A DNA stretch of 39,532 bases. Origin: Sphingopyxis sp. GTDB lineage: Bacteria; Pseudomonadota; Alphaproteobacteria; Sphingomonadales; Sphingomonadaceae. Shown here in pieces: positions 16,727 through 26,200 of the stretch (positions are counted from its first letter, which is position 1; each line of letters starts with the position of its first letter). The position numbers were made by a program, and so were the translations under genes. The DNA is taken from contig JAEMRT010000040.1 of assembly GCA_016463225.1 (NCBI GenBank), forward strand, positions 1-39,532. The letters run 5' to 3'. The notes beneath the pieces are model-generated. The model saw nothing but the letters and a program-made list of their open reading frames with translations. It did no database searches and was not told where the DNA came from.

Positions 16727-17245
16727 ATGTATATCTCGCAGCTGGTAACCTTAGCTTCTGCGTTCCTGCTTTCAAGCGACGGATCCACGGAATCCGGGCA
16801 GAGCAGCCAGCACGTAGCGGCGGTCCTGGCTCTGTTTGGCGAGCCGGATTCCACATTTCTGGCCGCGGCTCACGCAGAGGGCGCGCAAATCTACGAATGC
16901 CGCAGAGGAACCGGCGGCGACCTGTCCTGGACGTTTCGCGAACCCGTAGCGACGCTTCAAAGGGGAGGAAAGACGGTCGGCATCCATTCGCGCGGGCCAC
17001 GCTGGGCATTCGAAGGCGGTGAGGTGTTGCATGCGAAGCCGATCACGTCCTTACCCCCGATCGCATCGTCGGACATCCCTTGGCTTTTGCTCAAGGTCAG
17101 CGGCCATGAGGGCGAGGGCCCGCTGCGATCGGCACGCCTCATACTCCGCGTGGCGACGCAGGGCGGCGCCCTGACAGGAAGCTGCCTGCAGGAAGCGAAG
17201 CTCCGGAGCGTTTCCTATTCTGCCGACTATATCTTCGTTGAATGA
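16727..17245 (+). CDS. DUF3455-like protein, probably exported
   Basis: A 172-residue protein. It shows the sequence pattern of the DUF3455 family: AEGAQIYECRRG near residue 45, WTFREPVATL, a glycine-rich WAFEGGEV region, IPWLLLKV, and a C-terminal YSADYIFVE close to the family's usual YSADY ending. Function is unknown. The ATG at 16727 is chosen over the upstream in-frame start at 16568 because GGAGA lies 8 nt before it and a short hydrophobic stretch (LVTLASAFLLSS) then falls at the N-terminus as a weak export signal. It stands alone between the cyclic-di-GMP gene and the convergent oleate hydratase gene. Confidence 0.75.
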   Translation: MYISQLVTLASAFLLSSDGSTESGQSSQHVAAVLALFGEPDSTFLAAAHAEGAQIYECRRGTGGDLSWTFREPVATLQRGGKTVGIHSRGPRWAFEGGEVLHAKPITSLPPIASSDIPWLLLKVSGHEGEGPLRSARLILRVATQGGALTGSCLQEAKLRSVSYSADYIFVE

Positions 17246-17463
17246 AGAAAATGTAAGAGCGGCAGGGGAGGATTCCTTGAGTTAAGCGGTGCGTCTGCTT
17301 GCAGGAACCGCGCACTAGATATGGCAGTCTGGACGGCCTGTCGAAAGGGGACCGGATCCCGACTGGTCGGATTTACGACCGCCGCCGGCGGATCGACACG
17401 GCGTCTGGTCGCCCGCGATGAACAGTCGTCGCGGCATGTCCATATCTCTCGGCGTGAAGGCCG

Positions 17464-17491
17464 CCGGCCGGTCGCAAAGTGCACCGGCCGG
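17464..17491 (-). terminator. Hairpin downstream of oleate hydratase
   Basis: CCGGCCGGT (17464-17472) and ACCGGCCGG (17483-17491) form a perfect 9-bp stem with a 10-nt loop, 17 nt after the ohyA stop. There is no T tract, so it may be a weak or factor-dependent terminator. The rest of 17246-17508 shows nothing convincing. Confidence 0.5.
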
Positions 17492-17508
17492 ATGCTCTGG
17501 CCCTTCGT

Positions 17509-19473
17509 TTAGCTCAAGCTGCCGCGTATCCGTTCGAGCCAACCTCCGACCGTCTCTAAAAGCTGGTGCCCTTTGCCGAACAGGCCGTCAATTTCATATT
17601 CTGCTGCCTCGCGACTCGTTCCCCGATCGTCCGGAAGCGGCGGAAGGATATGAGCGTAATAGCTCTTGTTGAGAAGCCGGTGCAGCAATCGCTCGCCCGG
17701 GAATGGCTCGCCATTGTTGAGCGCGCGCGCCGCCTTGAGCAAGTTACGAATATCATATTGCGTGGGACTGAGGTCCGGGACCTGCTTCCTGAGGTTGAGC
17801 AGCGTATAGACACCGACCCGCGCCGTGCGGATCGAACTGTCCATCGTAAAGACAATATCGTTCGACGTCTCGACGAACTGTCCCATCAGCGCGAGATTGG
17901 TGCAGCCCGCAGGCACGACATGCGGCCGGTCGCCCGCGGCGCGCGGCATGAACATCGACGTGATATAGGGCATCAGGGCGAGGCGCGCCTTGGTGTTGGC
18001 CGCGACTGTTTCGATCTGGTCGGCGATACCCAAGTGGTAGCAAAGCTCTGCGAGTATCTCGCGTCCGGTGCAGGCCGGCATTGGCTTTTTGATATGGTTG
18101 CCCTCCTTGTCCATAAGCAGGGCATAGACCCACAGTACGAGCACATCTTTCGGCTGATCGGGGAAATGCGGCTGACGATTGCAGGTGATGCTCATCACCC
18201 AGTTGGAGTCGGTGAAGGTGATGATCCCGCCGGTCACCGTCTTTCCCGAATAGGGATCGTTGACCGACAATTCTTTTAGCCTGTCGACGAGCGGCGATGG
18301 CTTGCAGGTCAGCGTGACCGATTCCCACATCGACTTGTCGATATCTCCATAGAATTTCTCGGGCTTGCCGAAGACTTCCGATTTCTTGGCGAGATTCCGC
18401 CAAAGCGCCCAGTCGCTGTCGTCCCCCGGGTCGTTGCGTTCGCGTTCGAGGATCGGCGCACGGTCCATATCTCCATAAGCGGTTCCCTCGGTCATCGAGC
18501 CCGTCAGCGCAAAGACGACGTCGGTGTCGGCGACGGGGATGAGGCTATCGGCACCAACCACTTTTGTCCGGATCGCCGTGACCGTCCGCGTTTCGCCCTC
18601 GACCTTCATGTCGAGATCATATGCGCGCGTTCCGAACTGGACCTTCACGCCCTTGCTCTTGAGATGATCGACCAGAGGTCGCACGAAGCTGTCATATTGA
18701 TTATATTTGGGGAAAACGAGCGCCGACAAGTCGGTAAGCCCATCGAGCGCGTCGAGGAAGCGGTGCATATAGAGCTTCATTTCGAGCAGGCTTTGCCAAT
18801 TTTCGAACGCGAACATCGATCGCCAGAGAAACCAGAAATTGGTTTCGAGGAAGCCAGCGCTGAAATATTGCTCGATCGTGATGTCGTCGAGATCTTCCTT
18901 GCGCTTGAGGAGCAGCCGGATGATCTCCCACTGCTGCGACTTGGAGAGGCCGAGCGTCGAAAAGTCGCGGATCTCGCCCTGCCGGTGCATGAGGCGCGCT
19001 TTGGAATAATTGGGGTCATTATCGTTGACGAGACGATACTCGTCGAGAACGCTGTAACCATCGGGCAGCTCGAGCGCCTGAATGTCCTGGAACATGTCCC
19101 ACAGATTATCATAATTCCAGTTCATCTCGCGGCCGCCGCGGATGATATAGCCGTCCTCGGGATTGCCGGCGCCGTCGAGCGAACCACCTTCGATCTGCAT
19201 CGCGTCAAGGACGGTGATGTCCTCGCCCGCCATTCCGCCGTCGCGAATGAGGTAGAAGGCTGCTGCCAGACCTGCGATGCCGCTTCCGATGATCCACGCC
19301 TTGCGACTTTCGACCTGATTTCCGGGCACGGGCCGATTGCGCATATAGGCACCCATCATGTCCGGCGGGGGCAGGGTATTGAGCGCGCGGTTAGCCCAAT
19401 ATGCTGCCGTTGCGTCATTCTCGACTGTGAAGCCGGTGGCGGTATCGGGTTCGACTGCCGGGCGGTCTGACAT
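17509..19473 (-). CDS. ohyA: Oleate hydratase
   Basis: A 654-residue FAD-dependent hydratase of the MCRA/OhyA family. It adds water to the cis-9 double bond of unsaturated fatty acids to give 10-hydroxy acids. Visible signs are the dinucleotide-binding motif GSGIAG (63-68), the family motif RGGREM (112-117) followed by [11 protein letters not shown], a long fatty-acid-binding body and a helical C-terminus. Length fits the family (about 590-660). The general-acid position often described as YEC in some members reads YDN here, and which acidic residue is used cannot be settled by eye. The ATG at 19473 has AAGGAG 7 nt upstream. It appears to be a single-gene unit with an inverted repeat upstream, and likely serves fatty-acid detoxification or membrane-lipid adaptation. 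Confidence 0.93.
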   Translation of the reverse strand: MSDRPAVEPDTATGFTVENDATAAYWANRALNTLPPPDMMGAYMRNRPVPGNQVESRKAWIIGSGIAGLAAAFYLIRDGGMAGEDITVLDAMQIEGGSLDGAGNPEDGYIIRGGREMNWNYDNLWDMFQDIQALELPDGYSVLDEYRLVNDNDPNYSKARLMHRQGEIRDFSTLGLSKSQQWEIIRLLLKRKEDLDDITIEQYFSAGFLETNFWFLWRSMFAFENWQSLLEMKLYMHRFLDALDGLTDLSALVFPKYNQYDSFVRPLVDHLKSKGVKVQFGTRAYDLDMKVEGETRTVTAIRTKVVGADSLIPVADTDVVFALTGSMTEGTAYGDMDRAPILERERNDPGDDSDWALWRNLAKKSEVFGKPEKFYGDIDKSMWESVTLTCKPSPLVDRLKELSVNDPYSGKTVTGGIITFTDSNWVMSITCNRQPHFPDQPKDVLVLWVYALLMDKEGNHIKKPMPACTGREILAELCYHLGIADQIETVAANTKARLALMPYITSMFMPRAAGDRPHVVPAGCTNLALMGQFVETSNDIVFTMDSSIRTARVGVYTLLNLRKQVPDLSPTQYDIRNLLKAARALNNGEPFPGERLLHRLLNKSYYAHILPPLPDDRGTSREAAEYEIDGLFGKGHQLLETVGGWLERIRGSLS

Positions 19474-19502
19474 TTGATTTCTCCTTGGAAAAATGGGAGG
19501 TT

Positions 19503-19541
19503 AAGTCGAATTGACGCTATGTTTTGCTCAGCCTTCGACTT
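19503..19541. promoter_or_regulatory. Inverted repeat upstream of ohyA (operator candidate)
   Basis: AAGTCGAA (19503-19510) and TTCGACTT (19534-19541) are perfect inverted copies 23 nt apart, 30-68 nt upstream of the ohyA start. The spacing suits either a hairpin or a pair of half-sites for a regulator. No TGAACC-type site is present here. Confidence 0.35.
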
Positions 19542-19633
19542 GGGGCAATGAGCTTGTACCGCCTGCTGCGGGAATCTTGTCCGTTTCGGCATGATCAGGC
19601 ACTGCCCTTATGGGGCGGAACGGTGTGGCGCCG

Positions 19634-19828
19634 CTAGTCCAGGCCCGGCGTGCCCCCGGGAGGCGTTTCGGAAACCGCTGTGTCCGTCTCGTCTGCCACA
19701 TGCGAGCTCTTCCGATCGGGGGCCACGGCCTCGACGACCGCATCCGCCTCGCTTTCGGCTGGCGGTGCTGCGGTGCATCCCGCGGTGCTCCCTATCAGCG
19801 CGGCGGAGATTATCATTCTGGTCCGCAT
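19634..19828 (-). CDS. Small predicted lipoprotein
   Basis: A 64-residue protein starting MRTRMIISAALIG with a lipobox-like STAGC (Cys18). The mature tail is acidic, alanine/proline rich and disordered-looking. The start at 19828 has a strong AGGAGG ribosome site 5 nt upstream, which is the main reason to accept so short a gene. No known family is recognised. It lies between oleate hydratase and the SDF symporter on the same strand. Confidence 0.6.
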   Translation of the reverse strand: MRTRMIISAALIGSTAGCTAAPPAESEADAVVEAVAPDRKSSHVADETDTAVSETPPGGTPGLD

Positions 19829-19903
19829 ACTGCCTCCTTCGGGTCGTTGTCTGCGCTGCTCCAAATATCGCGCTATCTCTGCGCAGCGTTCGCCAAACCG
19901 GTG

Positions 19904-21241
19904 TCATGCAACTTCAGCGTCGGGGCCATGCCGGCCGTCCAGATTGAATTCGCCAATTTCCTGATGCAGCGCATGGACCGTTGCAAGCGGTGATCTCGCG
20001 GCGTCTTGACGAGGTTCCTCGAGCATGCCTTCCCATTTGGTGATGACCGACGTCGCCACCGCATTGCCGACGACGTTGGTCGCGGTGCGGCCCATGTCGA
20101 GGAACTGGTCGATCGCGAAGATCAGCGCGACGCCCTCGACCGGCAGGTCGAACATCGCGAGCGTCGCCGTGATCACGACCAGGCTGGCGCGCGGGACCGC
20201 GGCGATCCCCTTCGACGACACCATCAAGGTCAGCAGGATCAGGATCTGCTGCGTCATCGACAGTTCGATATTATAGGCCTGCGCGATGAAGATCGTCGCG
20301 AAGCTGGCGTACATCATCGATCCATCGAGGTTGAAGCTGTAGCCCAGCGGCAGCACAAAGCCCGAAATGCGGCGCGGCACGCCGAAGCGGTCGAGCTGTT
20401 CGAACAGCTTGGGCATCGCGGCCTCGGATGAGGCGGTCGAGAAGGCGATCAGCAGCGGCTGGCGGATGTAGGAGATCAGCGAGACGATACGTCCGCGCAG
20501 GAAGATCGCGCCGACGCCGAGCAGGATGATCCACAGCACGATCAGCGACAGATAAAATTCGGTGACCAGCTCGGCATAGGTGCCAAGGATGCCGAGGCCA
20601 TATTTGGCGACGACCCCCGCGAGCGCGCCGAACACCGCGATCGGAGCAAGACGCATCACATAGCCGGTAATCTGGAGCATCAGTTCGGCAAGCGCCTCGG
20701 CACCGCGGAGGAGCGGCTTGCCCTTGTCGCCGATCGCCGTCAGGCCGACGCCCGCGAACAGTGCAAAGACCAGGATCTGGAGAACGTTATTGTCCGCCAT
20801 TGCCTGGAAGATGTTTTTCGGGAAGACATGCTCGATGAACTCGAACAGATCGAGTTTCTCGACCTCACCCACTTCGGCAAGCGAATGCGCCCCGACGGTG
20901 AAGTTCAGGCCGGCGCCGGGCTGGAAGAAATTGACCATGATCAGGCCAAGGCTGATCGAAATCAGGCTGGCGAGGATGAACCAGGTAATCGCGCGGGTGC
21001 CGATGCGGCCGAGTGCCGAACTGTCGCCCATATGCCCGATGCCCGCAACCAGCGTGCCGAGAATCAACGGCGCGACGACCAGCTTGATCAGGTTGAGGAA
21101 GATCGTCGAGAGCGTGCTGAAGCTGCGCAGCCAATATTCGAAAGCCTGGCTGTCGGCGGGGACATACACCCGGACCAGATAGCCGGCGCTGACCCCGAGG
21201 ATCATCCCGATCAAAATGTACAAAGTCAGGCGATGGCCCAT
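19904..21241 (-). CDS. SDF-family dicarboxylate/amino acid:cation symporter
   Basis: A 445-residue inner-membrane transporter of the DAACS family (GltP/DctA relatives) with about eight hydrophobic segments. The signature SSSEAAMPKL and the substrate/sodium motif YSFNLDGSMMY are both present, as is the C-terminal NVVGNAVA. It would import glutamate, aspartate or C4-dicarboxylates with protons or sodium. The ATG at 21241 is preferred over an upstream in-frame start (21304) because GGAGGAG lies 5 nt before it. A TGAACC-N16-CGAC promoter lies 44 nt upstream, linking it to the ECF regulon. A second family member (dctA-like, 32708) is present in the window, but under different control. Confidence 0.9.
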   Translation of the reverse strand: MGHRLTLYILIGMILGVSAGYLVRVYVPADSQAFEYWLRSFSTLSTIFLNLIKLVVAPLILGTLVAGIGHMGDSSALGRIGTRAITWFILASLISISLGLIMVNFFQPGAGLNFTVGAHSLAEVGEVEKLDLFEFIEHVFPKNIFQAMADNNVLQILVFALFAGVGLTAIGDKGKPLLRGAEALAELMLQITGYVMRLAPIAVFGALAGVVAKYGLGILGTYAELVTEFYLSLIVLWIILLGVGAIFLRGRIVSLISYIRQPLLIAFSTASSEAAMPKLFEQLDRFGVPRRISGFVLPLGYSFNLDGSMMYASFATIFIAQAYNIELSMTQQILILLTLMVSSKGIAAVPRASLVVITATLAMFDLPVEGVALIFAIDQFLDMGRTATNVVGNAVATSVITKWEGMLEEPRQDAARSPLATVHALHQEIGEFNLDGRHGPDAEVA

Positions 21242-21284
21242 GAGTGCTCCTCCGTCCTGCCATGCGGATTTTCGTGTCTTTCCT

Positions 21285-21314
21285 TTCAGTCGGCCGGGCC
21301 GCACTCAAGGTTCA
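21285..21314 (-). promoter_or_regulatory. ECF-type promoter for the SDF symporter
   Basis: Read on the minus strand: TGAACC (21314-21309), 16 nt, CGACTGAA (21292-21285). The -35 box, spacing and CGAC core match the sites in front of the anti-sigma and S8 protease genes. It points at the symporter, whose start is at 21241, giving a leader of roughly 35-40 nt. Confidence 0.7.
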
Positions 21315-21642
21315 TTCAAGCCAAATGGAACCCGGCCATTGATCTCGATCCGGCAACCGAGGGCGCGGGCACGCCCGCACGAAGTGGCGAGGCCTTTGGA
21401 GCTTGAGTGAAGGCAGACCGATGACGAATAAATGCATGCGGCGATGGCCGCCGAAGCACGGGTGTATGGCGCGCATAACGTTAGCCAAGTGACGCAGTTG
21501 CCGCTTTTGCGGCACCGCAGGCGGCGAACGCTTAGGCTCCCTACTTCGCCTGAGGCCTACCGACGAACAATCTGGACAAGCGCGGCGCGCGCTCTATTCC
21601 GGCGCTTCGGCTGCGCGCGTCACGATTCCGTAGCGGTAAATT
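21315..21642. other. Divergent intergenic region without a supported gene
   Basis: This stretch lies between two divergent ECF-type promoters. Open frames exist on both strands, but none has a recognisable domain or convincing ribosome site. A short G/C hairpin (GCCGC-TTTT-GCGGC near 21501-21514) is visible. Nothing else stands out. Confidence 0.4.
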
Positions 21643-21672
21643 TGAACCCAATCGCAGACGCTGGCGACAAAA
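21643..21672 (+). promoter_or_regulatory. ECF-type promoter for the GGCT-M24 fusion gene
   Basis: TGAACC (21643-21648), 16 nt, CGACAAAA (21665-21672). It is the fourth occurrence of the same -35 box, spacing and CGAC core. It points at the fusion gene, whose possible starts are 21791, 21839 and 21851. It is divergent from the symporter promoter 330 bp away. Confidence 0.68.
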
Positions 21673-21850
21673 AGAGAATGATTGTCGGCGGCGGCAATCG
21701 CAACGGGAACGATGATGATCGTAGAATTGCTGACCAGCGGCGGGGGCAGACGCGCCGGCACCGCAGATATGGAAGTAGGGAACGCGCGCCGTGCGGAGCA
21801 AAAGAGGGCGGGACGATTCGGTTGTCCGGCCCGTCGGAATGTTTGCAAAG

Positions 21851-22885
21851 ATGACTGAAGGGGAACCACTCTACCTCTTCTGCTACGGCACATTAACCCG
21901 TCCGGAAGAGCAGCTGTCTGCATTGCCGCGCGCCGTCGATGGCATGCCGGATTCATTGCCAGGATACCGGCTCGTCGCATCAGAGCCGTCCCACGTCGAT
22001 CGATCGGCGGCAGGCGAATCTTCGCGTCCGGTTGCAGTTTCAAGCGCAGATCGACGCGATAGCATTTCGGGGATGCGATACCGCGTCAGCCCGGAGGATG
22101 TGTGGGCGGCCGATGTCCATCATGTTCCGCGCTACGAACGGTCCCGGGTTCATCTGGCATCGGGGGTCGAAGCCTTTGTATATCTGCAGCCCGGCCGCCA
22201 AGACGCAGCGCGAACACTTGAGGGCCTGATCGCGGCAGAGCAGCGGGCACTCTCGCTCCTCGACATCATCGAAAGTCGCGGCATTGTCGCGCCGGGCCGG
22301 TCCGAACTTGAAATCGAGCGCGACATCTTCAGCATCGCTTCGGCCCAGTTTGGCGTCACGGCCCATTGGCACGATCGTGTCGTACGCGCCGGACCAAATA
22401 CACTATGCGTTGCCGGTGAGAGCGCGCCTGAACAAATCGTTGGCAAGGACGACATCGTGTTTCTCGACCTTGGCCCGGTCTTTGGCGACTGGGAGGCGGA
22501 CGTCGGGCGAAGCTATGCGGTAGGCAGCGATCCCGAAAAAATTCGTCTCGTCGCCGATCTCGATATCGTATTCGATGCGGTCCGTGCCCGTTATATTGCC
22601 GATGACGCGATAACCGGAGCCCGGCTCTATGCGATTGCAGTGGAAGAGGCCGAAAGGCGCGGCTGGCGCTTTGGCGGCAGGATCGCGGGGCATCTGGTCG
22701 GGAAGTTCCCCTATGCTCGGTCGCCTGCCGGGCGCGACGGCGGCCGGATCAGCCCTGCAAACGCGCAGCGCATGCGCGATCCGGATGCGCTGGGCAGACC
22801 GAGAAACTGGATATTGGAAATTCACCTTGTGTCGCCCAATGGCAATTTCGGGGGATTTTGCGAGCGCCTGTTACTGCCGAGCTAG
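21851..22885 (+). CDS. Fusion of a gamma-glutamylcyclotransferase-like domain with an M24 metallopeptidase
   Basis: A 344-residue protein from the ATG at 21851. In-frame alternatives are ATG 21839 and GTG 21791, which has AGGGA 9 nt upstream. Residues about 8-115 match the GGCT/AIG2-like fold: FCYGTL near the start, GMRYRVS, YERSRV and a closing EAFVYL. The usual DxxEG glutamate position reads DVHHV, so this domain may lack catalysis. Residues about 125-344 are an M24 (pita-bread) peptidase with all five expected metal ligands: Asp206 (FLDLGP), Asp217 (EADVGR), His281 (AGHLVG), Glu323 (ILEIHL) and Glu338 (GFCERL). Similar stand-alone M24 proteins exist; the fusion looks unusual. It is probably cytoplasmic peptide metabolism. 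Confidence 0.8.
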   Translation: MTEGEPLYLFCYGTLTRPEEQLSALPRAVDGMPDSLPGYRLVASEPSHVDRSAAGESSRPVAVSSADRRDSISGMRYRVSPEDVWAADVHHVPRYERSRVHLASGVEAFVYLQPGRQDAARTLEGLIAAEQRALSLLDIIESRGIVAPGRSELEIERDIFSIASAQFGVTAHWHDRVVRAGPNTLCVAGESAPEQIVGKDDIVFLDLGPVFGDWEADVGRSYAVGSDPEKIRLVADLDIVFDAVRARYIADDAITGARLYAIAVEEAERRGWRFGGRIAGHLVGKFPYARSPAGRDGGRISPANAQRMRDPDALGRPRNWILEIHLVSPNGNFGGFCERLLLPS

Positions 22886-23266
22886 AGCCCGTGCCATGGC
22901 GGGAGGGGCGACTTGAACAATCTTCCCTGGTACGGATCCCGTTGAATGCTGCTGCGTAACGCAAGGGTACGAGCAGCATAGCTTTCGGGAGCCGGGGGCG
23001 GGGGATGCGAACGACTCTCGTAACAGCTGCCCAAGATGGCGGGTGATTCGCCATTTGTGTGAATTATCGCATTCAGTTGAGAATTTAGTGCGATAATCCG
23101 CGTTTTCTTGATTTGTGATATGGTGTAGTTTTTCATATTTTATATAAATAACAGATGTTTAATTCACATTTGCTCGAACCCTCGTTTCTTATTCGGTACC
23201 AAATTACGATCTCCTCGAATGGCGCAACGACGCCATGCCGCTGTGGGGCCGATATGGGAGAGAGTT
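22886..23266. other. AT-rich intergenic region upstream of the autotransporter
   Basis: It holds two inverted repeats. ATGCTGCT (22946-22953)/AGCAGCAT (22972-22979) could terminate the preceding gene. ATTATCGCA (23063-23071)/TGCGATAAT (23089-23097) is a possible operator. Bases about 23100-23165 are strongly AT-rich (runs such as TTTTATATAAATAA) and probably hold the autotransporter promoter, though I cannot fix the -35/-10 boxes. No gene is supported here. Confidence 0.5.
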
Positions 23267-26200
23267 ATGATCTATCGAGTTGTGCGCACACGCCTGATGC
23301 TCTCGGCTTGCGTGCTGGCTTTTCCAGCCGCGGCGCAGGCGGCGGATACAACCGTCACCGGGAACCGTACGACTGTCGTGAATGCGGCGGGCAGCGATGT
23401 CGTGACGATCGAGGCGGGCGCCTCGATCATCGTGACGGGGGTTCGCGGGATCAACTATAACGGCCCACCGACCGGAGCCGGACCGGTGATCAACAACCGC
23501 GGCACGGTCGATGCGATCGCCAATGCCGATGGCCGCGCGATCGACACCCAGACCGCGACCACCGAACGCTCGATCACGATCAACAATTTCTCGACGGGCA
23601 TATTCCGGTCGACGCAGGATGCGATCCGCATCCTGAATTCGGGCACGGACGTCACCGCCGCTACGCTGGTCACGATCAACAACGCCGGCCTGATCCAGTC
23701 GACGGCTGGGCAAGGCATCGACCTGGCCTCGATCCCCAGCGCTACCGTATCGATCACCAACAGTGGGACCATCCGCGGCACTGCAGGCATTTTGGCGGGT
23801 GCGGCAACGATCGACAGCAGCGGCACCATAGCGGGCACCGCAACGACATCGTCGGGTGCCGGAGGTTCGGCGAGCAACGGCGAGGCGATCCGCCTCAATG
23901 GTTCGGGAAACAGCAATATCACGCTGCGCGCGGGGAGCATAACGACGGGCACTGGCGATGCGGGCAACGCCATTTTTCTGACCGGCGGCAACAATATCGT
24001 CACGGTCGAAACCGGCGCGACCGTCAACGGCGCGATCCGAGCGGGCGCGGCAAGTTCGGGTGGTATCGACACGCTGAACCTGACTGGCAGCGGTGCGGCG
24101 ATCCTGCCCGGCGTACAAAATTTCGATCGCATCAATTTCCAGTCGGGCGACTGGACGCTGCTCTCGTCGGCATTCGCGACGGCGCAGGGCGCTTCGATCG
24201 CGAGCGGCGCGATCGTGCGCTACGGCGATGGCGGCACGAATGGCAATATTTCAGGCTCGATCGAGAATGAAGGGCGGCTGATCTATAACCGCTCCGACAC
24301 TTTAACCCAGCTCGCGACCGGTGCGATCACGGGCGGCGGTACCGTCGAGATCGTAGGAACGGGCCGCCTCGCCCTGACGACGACGAATAGCTGGACGGGC
24401 GCGACGCTGATTACCAACGGCGCGCTGCGCGGCGATGCTGCCGATGTCTTTTCAGCATCGTCGGCGGTCGTCATCGGGGCTGACGGGACGCTCGACCTCA
24501 ACGGCTTCGACCAGAGTGTTGCCAGCATCGCTGGTACGGGCGCGATCGCGACCAACTCGGCCGACAATAGCGTCGGCGGGACGCTGACCACCGGCGGCAG
24601 CAACGGTTCGACCAATTTTGCCGGGCGGATCAGCGGCCGCGGCGGATTGACCAAGGTTGGTAGCGGTACGCTGACATTGTCGGGGTCCAATACATTCCTC
24701 GGAACCACGCGCTTGGCTGGCGGCGGCCTTTTGGTGACGGGCGCGCTTGCGGGCGATGTGCTCGCGGAGACCGGAACGCGATTTGGCGGCAGCGGCACCA
24801 TCGGCGGTCTGGTGACCATCGCCGACGGCGCGCGGCTCGCGCCCGGCGCCGGCGGCGTCGGCACCCTTACGGTCGGCGGGCTTACGCTCAATTCGGGATC
24901 GATCCTCGATTTCGAACTTGGCGCTCCCGGCGACCCGGCGGCGAGCGACCGTATCCAGGTCAACGGCGACCTCGTGCTCGACGGCACGCTCAATGCGTTC
25001 GACGTTGGCGGTTTCGGTTTCGGCGTTTATCGGCTGATCGACTATAGCGGCGCGATAACCGACAATGGCCTTCTGGTCGGCACGGCTCCGGCGGGCGCCG
25101 ACATTTCCCTGCTTTCGATCCAGACGAGCATCGCGGGACAGGTCAATTTTGTCTATGGCGATGCAGGCACCGGCGTTCCGCTGGTGCAATTCTGGGATGG
25201 CGCGCAAACGGCGCCCGATGGCGCGATCGCGGGCGGCTCGGGCAGCTGGACCAACGCCGCCACGAACTGGACGCGCGCGAATGGCACCGCCAATGATGCG
25301 TGGAATAGCAATTTCGCGGTCTTCCAGGGCCCTGCGGGAACGGTGACGGTCGATGATGCGATCGCCTTTTCCGGCATGCAGTTCTTGACGAACGGCTATG
25401 TTATCGGTGGCGGTAGCGGCAACCTGGGGATTACCGGCACCAGCGCGACGATCCGGGTCGATCCCGGGGTGCGCGCCGAGATCGGCGCCTCCGTCACTGG
25501 AGCGGGCGGCCTCACCAAGGTCGACAGCGGCACGCTCATCCTGTCGGGGGTGAACACTTATGCGGGAACGACCAATGTCGCGGGCGGCACGCTTGTTCTG
25601 CGCGGCAGCGTTGCAGGCGCCGTCGATATCGCGTCGGGCGCGACGCTCACGGGTACGGGAAGCGCGGGCGGGCTCCTCACGATTGCGAATGGCGGCTCGC
25701 TCGCACCGGGAGAGGGCGGTATCGGATCGCTGACCGTCGGCGGTCTGAGGTTGGGGACGGGTTCGATCCTCGCTTTCGACTTCGGAGCGCCCGGAACGAG
25801 CGATCATATCCAGGTGAACGGCAATCTGACCCTGGATGGCACGCTAAACGCGGCCAATGCGGGTGGCTTCGGCATCGGTGTCTATCGCCTGATCGACTAC
25901 ACCGGAACGCTTGCCGACAATGGCCTGCTCGTCGGGACGATCCCGGCGGGTTTCGACCCGAGCCAACTCAATATCCAGACCGCTACCGCTGGACAGGTCA
26001 ACCTCGTCGTCGATGCCGTGATCCCGGAAATCCAGTTCTGGGACGGCGCCAATGTAACGGGCAACGGCATTGTCAACGGCGGCTCAGGCAGCTGGACCAA
26101 CGGCGCCCGCAACTGGGCCGACGCCGCAGGCAACAACAACAATCGCTGGGACAGCCGTTTCGCGGTGTTCCAGGGTGCGGCAGGAACGGTGACCATCGAT

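Noticed and set aside
21432..21854. 140-codon plus-strand frame, and an opposing minus-strand frame, in the symporter/fusion intergenic region
   Set aside because: Neither has a recognisable domain; both span the predicted ECF promoter at 21643 and look like chance frames.
22886..23030. Stretches resembling the 3' part of a tRNA on the minus strand (GTTCAAGTC and GTTCGCATC)
   Set aside because: The flanking bases do not form a T stem, and no anticodon arm or acceptor stem could be found.
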